A DNA stretch of 64,000 bases from Blastomussa wellsi (Eukaryota; Cnidaria; Anthozoa; Scleractinia; Plerogyridae): the NCBI GenBank assembly GCA_947652115.1, contig OX393564.1:4678354-4742353 (forward strand), read 5' to 3'. The notes below the pieces were generated by a model. It was not told the origin of the DNA. It ran no database searches and saw nothing but the letters and a program-made list of their open reading frames with translations. The position numbers were made by a program, and so were the translations under genes. Below are positions 37,501-48,600 of this stretch, one piece after another. The number at the start of each line of letters is the position of its first letter. Within the stretch, counting starts at the first letter, position 1.

Positions 37501-39126
37501 GGTGAATTTTCTGCAATACTTACAATGCTGTTCAAACCATTCTGTTTCATGCATTTTGTTTCCATTTTTCTGAATGATTTTACCCAGGCCTGGTTTAAAC
37601 TACATACATGTACATTTTGAAAGCATTCCACTCTGTTATTCAGTGCTGTCGCTAATTTTTCAAGTACCGTAGGTAGTGAAAGTAAAAAAGTAGCCAATTT
37701 TGTTGTTTGATGTATTTGTCACTTTCCAGTGTTTCGGTTTTGTTTCAAAGTAGCCAGAGCTCAAACTCATAGCAACCAGGGGAATTCCCTGTCCCTTAGT
37801 GACAGCTCTGTTATTATTCTGCTGTTTAAGCACTAATTTTACAGAACTTGCTTGATACATGAAAATGCAAATTCCATTGAATGCCCCCAGGGCTTAATTT
37901 CTTCCCTGCTGTGTTATGTAAATGTTATCTTTGAATATAAAGGAAATGCCAGAAAGATATAAGATTCTTATGGTCATAGGCCAGTTGAAAAAAGAACTGC
38001 CTGATAAATACATGATTATCATAGGACAAAAGCCTGATTCTAATTAATAGTTTAGTTGGGTGATTAGATGACATCATTTCACTGTCAGACATTTGACCCA
38101 CAAGTTAAACACCTTTTGATTTCTGTAAGATCTGTGAATAATTTTGTGAAACCGAAAGCTGTTTTGTAAAAATAGTTGAGCCATTTTTTCAATCTGTGAA
38201 ATACATGTTAAATGATACCAAAATCTAGTGCAAAAGGTGGTGGTATACCCAACAAGCTACATGTATAATATTATGTGACTGTGCATACATGTATATAACA
38301 GACTAGTTGTAGATAAGAACAAAATGTTTGTGGAACGTAAAGCCACGCTCTTAAAATTTAACTGAATTGTTGCTTATTAAGAAAGTTAATTCAGTATTAC
38401 AGGCTTTTTGTTTGCAAAAACACTCGGCACAAAATGTTAATTTGGAACTGCATTGTGTGACTCTAAAGATTTCCGTGATCGATCTTATCTTTCAGGAATG
38501 TTACAACCTGGACTCTGTGCGTTAATATTTAGTTTCATTTAAGCACAAGCCAAATACTGGAATTACCTGATGGCAAACAGAAATCAATTTGCACTAGAAT
38601 CTCACAAAATAAAAAGGAAAAAAAAATGGCAAATTTAAGAAGCAAGTCTTAGAACTGAATGCTATTTTACTCGAAAAAATAACTGAATAGCATGCGGGCC
38701 TTGTAACATTTGATATTCCCCACTGTTGTTGCATTATGTTGAAGCATGACATTGCTATACTTAAAGATTAAAACTATCAGGTCAAACATAGAAGTTATCA
38801 AATGTAATTTGCCTCTTTTTTCTTAGTTGATCATTAGAGAGATACTCTTTGTGAGGAAAGATAGTGTATTGATGAAGAACACAATACTCTGGGCTTTAAC
38901 CCTGACCAATTGATCTGGAGACCAGTGCACTAGCTGCATGGACTGCACAGGGGGAGAGGGCCGGGGCTGAGGTTCTTTAGAACCCCCCCCCCCCACTTTT
39001 TACGGTAACAATGATAATAACAAAGAATTAAAAAAGAAATCAAAGAAAGTCTAAAAAGAAAAAGTAAAATAAGAAACAAAATGACTGAAAACATAACACA
39101 TTTTGTTTTTAAGCACTAATAATAAT
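34560..39126. other. No supported coding gene upstream of the E3 gene
   Basis: Several open frames of 60-113 codons occur but show no domain. Sequence near 35390-35420 ('tacgagcaggctcc', G-rich) is repeat-like. A GGTG|GTAAGT donor at about 35794 could end a non-coding first exon of the downstream gene; this is a guess. A short (GATA)n run lies near 37246-37260. The true promoter and 5' UTR of the E3 gene should lie somewhere between here and 40761. Confidence 0.35.
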
Positions 39127-39420
39127 CATTTCGAAAATTTAAGGTGGCTCTGAACCCCCTCCACAGAATTCTTTTAAACTTTGCAAAAAGTTGCATCTTC
39201 TCATGCTCGTTTTTGAGTTATTAGCAGTTAAAGCTGAAATTAAGGGTGTTTTTAGCAGGTCATATTGTTCCTGTGGTAACCTATTATGTCACGAAAATGT
39301 TAACAACGTGTTCATCAATGATTTGGCAGTTTTTTAATACCATGATTGTAGCATCAATTGATAAAGAGTGGTTATAATGACTCATCAGAATCTAAGTCTT
39401 GGATAGTGCTGGAAACTGAG
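39127..39420. repeat. Half copy of the TTAA-GGTGGCTC repeat
   Basis: Begins 'cgaaaatttaaggtggctct' and matches unit 2 of the 47-kb palindrome through 'gtggttataatgactcatca' and 'gtgctggaaactgag'. It includes the 'tcgaaaat' spacer, so copies may derive from the palindromic form. Confidence 0.8.
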
Positions 39421-40761
39421 TGTGTTCTATACCAGGTTCTTGGGTTTGGGGCTTTTTTCTTTCTGTAACTTGTTCCTTTTTTTCTGTTTGGACAAGAAAC
39501 AAATCATGTTTGCACTGTTATCAAAGAATTAAAACCAGGTTATCGTGCAGTTATTTTGATTTGAGTCTATGAAAATGTGAAAGGTTTATGATGGTAACAA
39601 AGATGGTTGTTTTGAAACGACACTTCACTGTTTTCTAGCACAAACTTTATTGACCCTACCTCCATTTGTGATGAAGGCATTAATAAGAAACAAACATGTA
39701 CCAGCTGTAACATGTACCCTTACAGGGTAAATCACATTTTGGTCTTGGGGCAGCTGGTGAAATGGACCTAAACATGATACTTCCTTACCCTTACTTAAAT
39801 TTCCTGTGTTTGGCAATGGTGGGGAAGAAAAGAATAAACAAGCAGGAGAAACAATAGATACATGTAATTATGTTTTATCTCCAGAAGCAGATAAAAGATG
39901 TAACACTGTGGTAAGCAAAAAGGGCACTCAAACTACATGTAAGGTCCTATTAAGCACTAAAGTCTATTATGTTGGACTGGATTGAGAAGCTTAAACTTAA
40001 GGCTGTTGCTTGATTAATTGGATTTGTTTTATTTTGGTGATTAACATTTTCTACTCACATCAGAATTGCAGCTGCATTGATTTCTTACTTTGTGAGTACT
40101 TGGCATGTTTTTTGGCATCTGCATGTACAGTAACAATCATGTTACAACTTGGTGCTGAATTACAGAAATTAAATGTACATGCTCATTTCTTAATTAGTTT
40201 TTGCTCAGTCTGTGTTTATTTGTGGTTTGTTTATTGTGCATGCCTTGTTTCTATGTGTTCATTATCAGTGATGACCCCTTTTTAAAAGAAATGGAGTGTC
40301 CATACTTTTAATAAAAGATCGTCTTTAAGTTTTGTTAGCAACTTGATCATGTTCAAGGCTGTTTTTACATTGCAAATCCTGCACTCTAATCAAACTTCAT
40401 TAGTCTGTTTTTACATAGTATATATTTTCACATGCCTGTAGGTAGCATTATTTTATTCTGGGGGAGGGTTTAGGGTTTAATATACTGAAACATCAAAGAT
40501 GCCCCCAAATGCAAAGGGGGGGACTATTTCTTTTCTATTTTAGAACTTATTGCTGGAAAACTGAAGGTCAAACTTGGAAAACCTTGCATGAACACCTGGC
40601 CTTTTCCTTGTAACACAGTAGGGTGAAATAAATGTTTCTGGTGTTAAGGGTTTTGTAAGTTTCACAGCAAGAAACAGCACAATGAATTTTTCAGGGGGTA
40701 GGTGGGGCTGTTTTTTAGATAAATGTTTGCATTTAAAAATGTGTCTTTTTTTTGTTTGTAG

Positions 40762-40848
40762 GTATTTTTGGTCGTCAATTGCTGGTAATAATTTGCTGCA
40801 CTTTGCACTGTACATTGGTTAAAGAATTTTAAAGAAGATAATCAAGCA
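40762..40848 (+). other. Likely 5' UTR segment of the E3 gene
   Basis: A pyrimidine-rich tract ending 'gtttgtag' at 40761 is a good acceptor. From there to the ATG the coding frame meets a stop (taa, 40789-40791), which supports 40849 as the true start. The ATG has G at -3 and G at +4, a favourable context. Confidence 0.45.
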
Positions 40849-42684
40849 ATGGAATTTTCTACTGAAAAGCTGAACTATTTCAAAATTGCTTCTGTGCTTG
40901 TTGAGTTCCCAAGCACCCTACGGCAAGTCTTTGTTAATATGTGGAATGACAAGGTCGCCTCTTCACCTGGCTGCCAATGCTGGGATGACTCCACAGCAGT
41001 TCGAAACATGTTATGTGCAAAGGAGGGCGGTAAGACAAAATATATACCAGTGGATAAATCATTTCTGGAATGGGACTGCACAGCTCTGTTTCATGCTACT
41101 CTCTTTTCGCAAACCTTTGCTTTGTTAGATGAGAATGAACAGCAGCATACATTGTACCAATCGTATGTTAAGCCTCTTCCACGTGGGGCATTTCATGAGT
41201 CTGTTCAGAGCCCCAGTGGCAACATAAATGAGACGTATACCTTGGCATTGGATCAACTTCGTTTGGTACAAAACTCCCTTTGTCACTTAATCAGTGAGCA
41301 AAAGATTGACCAAAAGGCCTTTGATCGTTATTTGACATTGACCAAAGATGCCTTTACTGCACTTGGGCAAAATAGTAAAAGGATTGATGATATTGAAAAG
41401 CTAACTGCAGAAACGTTTCCAATATCTGAGATTCCACAATTGGAGTTTGAGTTGGAGAGAGAAAAAAGAGTTGTCTTAGAGTTTTATCAGATCGACAATT
41501 ACCAAAATGAAAATCAAGTTGCTAGCAATAGATCTTGGTGTTCCCACCTAGCATTTTGGTGTCTAGATGGTCTTGTGCACATACGGGAAGGGGACCAAAG
41601 TGGCAGAAGAAAGAAGTATCTGAATGAATTCCTTAGACATTTGCCATCTGAGCAAAAACTGGACTCTTTAGAGAATTTAAATGTTGCAAACCAAACTGTG
41701 TGTTGTATCTTACAGAAAGCATGGATATCTGGGAGAGTTGTATATTTTGTTTTGACTTCAGGTCATGGGCTCAGTGCTTCAGAAATGGATAAAGGCCTGA
41801 ACTCTAATTGTGGGTATGCTTCATCGCAATCATTCATTAGAAGAGATGCAAATGTGTTCCTTTTATCATCAGAAAAGTCGCATTTTGTTTTGGTTTGGAA
41901 AACTCCTAAAGTTTTGGAAGTGAAAGACTTGAGTCGTGTGGGATCTGCCTTGCATGAGAGTGTTCATATGCTACTTTTGCAACCAAAGTTTAAAAAAGAT
42001 TATGTAGAGGATCAGGATTTTTATATGGAATTGACTTTGCCAACATGTGGTAGTGCTATTTCTTCACCGTGCACCCAGGTTGATTATCTCCCTCTTCTTG
42101 TTGAGCTGGAACTATCAAAATCTCACAAAGAAAGTGGTAACATGGTCTCTGTTGGTCATGGTCACTTAGATCAATTTCTAATGTCAGCACATGTTTCTTA
42201 TTTCTTCTATAAGTGTTCTGATCAGTGCCAGGCACTATTTGTATTTGATCATTTAATTTGTAATTTAGATGAGAAATTGGCACTAACTGAATGTCAAGAT
42301 GCTACAGTTTCTTTTGTGGCAAATGAAGCTTTTTTCATTTTTCTAGACCCTTTATATAACAATTCTTCTTTATCCATTGTTGCTGGGAAAGAGTCAGTTA
42401 CTGTGAAATGCCGCATTGAAAGGAAATTAGAGTCAAAATGCATTTGTTTGTCAGTAAGAACTGCTCTAGAGAATACAATGGAGTCTTTAATGCGTAATGT
42501 CAGGTTAGGCGTAGAGTCATTTCTGCAGCTGCCTTGTGAAGAAATTGGTTACAGTTGCTGCTGTAAAGATGTTGAGAGGGAAACATCCTCTGGCTTTGTA
42601 TCAGAAACTGGAAATTTATGTGCATGTGGAAGCAGAACAGATGTCTTGGAAAGAGGAAAATCTATGGCCATGTTACAGAATAAG
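40849..42684 (+). CDS. E3 gene coding exon 1: DZIP3-like HEPN domain and novel region
   Basis: Residues 1-612. Residues 5-90 carry 'KLNYFKIASVLVEFPSTLR' and 'EWDCTALFHATLF', and residues 130-195 carry the second HEPN half ending 'DIEKLTAETFPISEI'. This matches the HEPN-like domain named after human DZIP3. The usual HEPN RNxxxH motif reads Q141-N-S-L-C-H146, so the catalytic Arg is absent. Residues 200-560 are globular in composition but match no family I recognise. Residues 563-593 hold a Cys cluster (C563, C570-C572, C591, C593) that could bind metal. The donor AAG|GTACAA at 42685 is phase 0; without splicing the frame runs only 24 more codons. Confidence 0.8.
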
Positions 42685-45600
42685 GTACAATTTACTATGT
42701 ACATGCAAGCACACCCTATTTCATCTTTACTACCAAACCTTAATGGCGGTGCCATCTGACGGGAATTGGTGCCATATGGGAGGGTGTCCTATCAAAGGAG
42801 CAAAAGCAAAATAAGCAAAATATCGTGATTTGTCAGTGACGAGCAGATCAATCCTTTGCTGAAGCCGAAGGCTCAGAGGCAAATAATTGATCTGCGAGAC
42901 ACTGACAAATCACGATATTTTGCGAAAACCGAGTTCAATAATTGTTTTATCATTCGATGACTTGCATGCTGTAATTTGTTTAGGTTTTGCACAATGACCT
43001 TCGGGAACTATCCACCGCTTACTTCCTTGATGAAATGTTACTGCAGTCAAAACCATAACTTCACATTTGATCATAATACGAGTTAGACTTTACAGAATTC
43101 TCTTTCTTTCAGGCAATGCTGAAGGGGAATATTTTCATTTCCTTTGTATAATTCCTGCTTTTTTGTCGGGTTTACATAGCTAGGTAGCTTCTCTTACAAC
43201 TCTGGAAAGAGTGCATGAGCAGACTATTATTCGTGGCAAAATCACTGTTGGACGCTAATGCGCATGAGCAGACCATTATTCATAGGCAGTTTTTTTTAAT
43301 TTTGTTACTTTAATTTATTACTACAACTATGACATACACTTACAATTACATACAAAGTACACAAGTTTACACATACACTTCCGCTTATAGAGTATTATAC
43401 AGTACCGCTCAAAAGAAAGTTTACAGTCTCGACTCGATCCTCGAAAGTCGATCCTCGAAACTTGATCCTCGATCCTCGAAGTTTTCGAGGTTCGAGGATG
43501 GAGTTTCGAGGATCGAGAAATAAGGCTTTCTCGAATATGCAAACTCGAAAGGGCTTTTGAGAAAACGATTTATTTTTTGATGAAAGAATAATAGCGGCTC
43601 ACACATCAAGTACAAGTGTTTCGCGTCAACCATTATCCATTTATCGCGTGTAAACATTTGACCGAACGATATCTTCACGCACTGCACGTCATTTTTTTCG
43701 ACAACTTGTGTTAAAAACTTGATGAAGAACTGCAGTAGACAATGGAAACTTTCAACTTGATTTAACTTTCACGATCTGAAGCCGTTTTCAAAATCAATCA
43801 AAATAAAACTCCGTAAAAATATAAAGTTACAGACGTCGACTGCAGTAGCGCCATCGCGTCCAGCCTAACTTTAATAGTAACGCAATCAAAATGAACCGTG
43901 TTTTGTTGACTTTGCATACCAGTAAAATAGAACCTGAGCCTTTTTATTTGGTTTAATATATTTCCTTTCCTTTTCGTGAAAGCCGAAATATTAAAACTCC
44001 ATCAAAATTTCTCGCTGAAAACGAAAGTTTGGAATCAAAAGTAAACAACATTATGCAAATTTATCTTGAAATGTACACCGCTCTCGCTTTGTGAAAGAAT
44101 CTTTCGTGGATATTTATACAATTCTAGCAAAACCGTAGTGGTCCGAAACATGCCGTTAACAATTCATCAGTATTTATCAACATCGCTCTAATAACACTAA
44201 ATTTGCAAAGGGTATCCGTCAAAGTAAGTAAATAAATACTCGATGTAGTTTGCCACGGAAGTTTAAAGTCGTAGATCGAGTTTCCATTTCGTCTAGCGCT
44301 CGTCATCATCTCAGACAATTTTGAATGAAACTTGTTTGGGTTAATATCGAAAATAAAGGGCTTCGATGGTAATTTATGGAAAGAATAGAAACGATCGTGT
44401 TCGTAAGATTGTCAACGGAAACCTTTTGAATCATGCAATTACTGTAAATATATTCACTTGATAGCACTAAAATTGACGAAACAAAAGTATCCTAATCTCT
44501 TTTTTACAAAATGATGTGAATGAAACAAAATGTTAGAATGGTAGGCAAGGTTATTTTCATCCCCAGCAATATCACATAAAAAATAGAAACAGGAGATTTT
44601 ACCTTTTCGTGTTGGATCTTAATTATGATAAGAAAGCAATCCGATACATTATAATACTACTCAGTAGCCTGAACGTCAATTTTTGCTCGCGATTTATCAA
44701 AACTTTAAAAAACTGGAATACATTTTGGTGGACAAGCAGTCAAATTTATTTTAGTTGTCGATACAAATGTTTGTGACAGCAAGACTTTGTTAAATTTCTT
44801 TATCGCAATCAAAATGAATGTTTACATTGTTTACATTTGGAATCGTGAGCGAGGCTCCGGCCGCACGAGTTGGAATTTGCTGTACAACATGCACGAATGC
44901 GGACAATTTGAGCAATTTATTTCTCGAGAGATCACTCAAGCGACTAGCTCATTAACTTTCTCGACTTGAAACTCGATACTTGATTCTTGATCCTTGATCC
45001 TCCATCGTCGATACTCGAAATTTTTGAGTATCGAGGATCGAGGCTCGAGGGACTGTCAACTTACTTTTGGGCGGTACTGTGCAGTCCTTACTTACAATTC
45101 CATGTACTTACGGACTAATACACCTACTTACTAAATATACCTACTTATACGAACGTTACGTAACTGTGATACCTATTACGTATTATTATATTAACTTAAA
45201 AGACGTTAGGGCTGCAATAAATAAATAATCAAACAAACAAAAATAAATAAATACTGGTAAATCATTTAAATAAACCTTTCCAAATGTTCTGGAGATGTTC
45301 TTATCTATCATTTAATTTAAATTAAAGCAGTTGTTCACGAGAGGTTGCCACTTACTTTTATGTATTTCATGTCTGTTGTTCCTTGTAGCAATGTTTCATT
45401 CTATCCTTTCTACAGTATACTCTTAAGTTTACTTTTTAAGTGCATTAGTGAAGGCTTACATTTTTAGATGACTCTGATATATTACTTGCTTTCCCATGAT
45501 GATAATATGGTTAAGAAGAAGCGAATATGATCTTGTCTATGCTAGGCCAAAGAGAATATCAGATTCGTTTAACTTGGTACTGAGCAGGTCTACGGGTCAA

Positions 45601-48600
45601 ATTTGTTCAAAATTGTGATTTTTAGTGTACATAAACTGTGTATTTTTTTTCTTTTACAAAAATCCAAAATCTTTTTTCACTCGAGTTATTGCGAATTTCC
45701 TTTTTTTTACGGGACTTGTTACGTCACACTTTAAAGGTGTCAAGCTGTCAACACTGCTAGACCAAACGCGGGAAATTGGCTTCCAACAGAGGGAATTTCC
45801 TTTGCTCGCTTTGCTCACTTCTGTCCTTGCGGAACAGTTTTGGCTGGAGCTTTTGGATGGAGAGAGAAAAGAAAAGAAAGAAAGCGAGAAAAAAGTCCTT
45901 GGGTTCCAAAGGCTGACCGGTGGTACTGTAAAAAGTAACCAGGGAATTTTTGGGAAACAAAGAAATGCTGGCGAAAAGTGACAAATTGTCACAACCACCG
46001 AACGAAAACTAAATATTGCTGCTAATTCGTATACTTCCTGGGCTTCTGCAAGCAGAAAAAAAGTCAGATTTCCTATGAACCAGGTGAAGGTTTGGATTCA
46101 GAAAAGGTGGATTCTAGGCGTTCTTTATCGGGCGAATCTGTTGAAATATCACATGACAACAGCGGCCAGTTCAAACTATTATAAAAGAACACAAGACTGA
46201 AGAGCTGATACACTAAACAATACGCTACTGCTATCCAATCTTGATCCAAGAATATTAGGTTCTTACTATGTGCACCGGTACACAGACAGAAAAGAAGGAA
46301 AAGCAATCACAACAAAGAAATATTTTATAGATGCATGTTATATACCCTACTTCCCGCTTGTAACAAACATTCAAGTACATCCATCTGCACAACAACTTAT
46401 TTAATGAACTAAACCTCGACAATTAGTACTTCATTAATATATTGGAAAGTTCTTGTTTTTGTATCTGATGTTACCTTGTGTGGAATCAAATAAATTGTCT
46501 TCCAGTCGAAGTTTAGTTCATTAAATAAATTGTTGTGCAGACGGGTGTACTTGAATGTTTGTTACAAGTGCCCAGTAAAGTGTCCTTGTGGTTAATTGTT
46601 CTAGTTTCAAGTTTTCATCACCTATGTATAGATTATAATTCAGTTGTCTTCTGTCAGTGTTTGCCAAGTGGCCGCTGTTCCGGAAGACTTCAAGATGTTT
46701 TTCCAAGAGATAGGGATTGCATTATATATATATGGTTGAAGCCCTACATCACCCTGCACAGAGATGATATATCACCAATACTAAAGGATTCCTTTAGAGA
46801 TAGGTTATTCACGAAAACCGCTATGTCTTTAATTTGCAAGAACTGATTATTCCACAAGATGTCATTGCAAAGTTGTTCCACATTCAATATATTGTTGTTC
46901 ACTAACTTAGACCAAACTCTGAAACAGTTGCGATAAAAATTAGGTAGTTCCATGGGTAAATCACTTAAGGTGGCTCAAAACAGTTTTCAGCACTTTCAAA
47001 GTCTTAGAATTTGATAGGTCATTATAACCACTCTTTATCATTTGATGCTACAATCATGGTATCAAAAAACTGCCCAATTATTGGTGAACACGTTGTAATC
47101 ATTTTTGTGACATAATAGGTTACAACAGAAACAATATGACCTGCTAAAAACACCCTTAATTTTAGCTTTAACTGCTAATAACTAAAAAACGAGCAAGGTG
47201 ACCCCCATTTTTTATTATCGAATTTTGATAAGCATGAGAAGATGCAACTTTATACAAAGTTTAAAAAAATTCTGTGGAGGGGGTTCAGAGCCACCTTAAC
47301 TTTTCGAAAATTTAAGGTGGCTCTGAGCCTCCTCCACAGAATTTATTTAAACTTTGCAAAAAGTTGCATCTTATCATGCTTATCAAAATTCGATAATAAA
47401 AAATGGGGGTCACCGTGCTCTTGTTTTAGTTATTAGCAGTTAAAGCTAAAATTAAGGGTGTTTTTAACAGGTCATATTGTTTCTATGGTAACCTATTATG
47501 TCATGAAAATGATAACAACGTATTCACCAATAATTGGGCAGTTTTTTGATATCATGATTGTAGCATCAACTGATAAAGAGTGGTTATAATGACCCATGAA
47601 ATTCTAAGTCTTTGAAAGTGCTGGAAACTGTTTTGAGCCACCTTAAACTAAAGTTGCAATGCAAAATAAATTTTTCACCTTGTCTCCTCAAGATATAGGA
47701 GAGGAAATGCTTCCAAGGACTGGAGTATTCATCTACAGACTTTTTAAGTCATTGGATGCATTGAGTATCAATCATTGATTAGATATGGGGCACTCGTAGG
47801 CCTCCGTTTTCATAGTCGCTAATTATCCCGAGGCGCTTAATTTTATCCTTCCCATTCCAAATAAACTTGTTGATAACAGAATTTACTTGCTTCACAATTT
47901 CTTTGTTTGAGGAAATGAAATGATTCGTAGGCAGTTGTTTGGTAGCGTCTAGGCCAATGAAAAGGAGCATAAAACGAATCGAATGATAATAGTAGTTGCT
48001 CCTTTTAAATTTTATTTTACTTTTAATTAGTTAATGACTAGGAGCAAGTTTGATTAGTGGCTTGCTTTGTTGTGTTTTCCGTGGGGACCTTTAGCATTAC
48101 ATGTATTTTGTGGCGTTTGCTACTGTTGTGATGTAGCTCAGGGCTGTTGTCAGGGCATTTCTGGCATTTGCAAGGTCAGCGGTACATTCTGATACATTTT
48201 ATGCATGCGCCTTGGCATGTGCTTTTAGCTTTACTCAGCTTATGGGGTAGATTATTTTGTAGCTTGTGCATTTTTTAGTTTTTCCCTTGGGCTCCTCTCT
48301 CTTTTCACATTAGTTTTTTATTCTTGTAGTGCTACTTGTTATTACTTTGTAGCTTCTTCCACTGAACTTCTAGTTCAGTGACAAGTGCTAGGGCTGGGGC
48401 TGTTACACAGGTGGCAACTTGTGGCTGGGTTGCAGGTAGGGCAGGCCTTTGGGGTGCACAGTATGTGGGTTTGGAATCGGCAGCTCCAACCTCTTTTTGA
48501 GACGGAGGCATTAATGAAGGTGTCATCCTTTTAAAAATGTTACTGAATGGTAGGCCAAATCTTTTGCACAGAATGTTGTTGCTGTACAACAGCAATCTTT

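Noticed and set aside
43427..43522. Regular spacing of 'tcgatcctcgaa' words, considered as CRISPR-like array
   Set aside because: Eukaryotic context, no unique spacers; they are subterminal motifs of a TIR element.
45625..45998. Overlapping frames on both strands
   Set aside because: No domain, mutually exclusive frames, located in intron 1.
48332..48595. Minus-strand 87-codon frame with Pro/Ala-rich end inside intron 1
   Set aside because: Somewhat protein-like but no known family and no partner exons; possibly a repeat.
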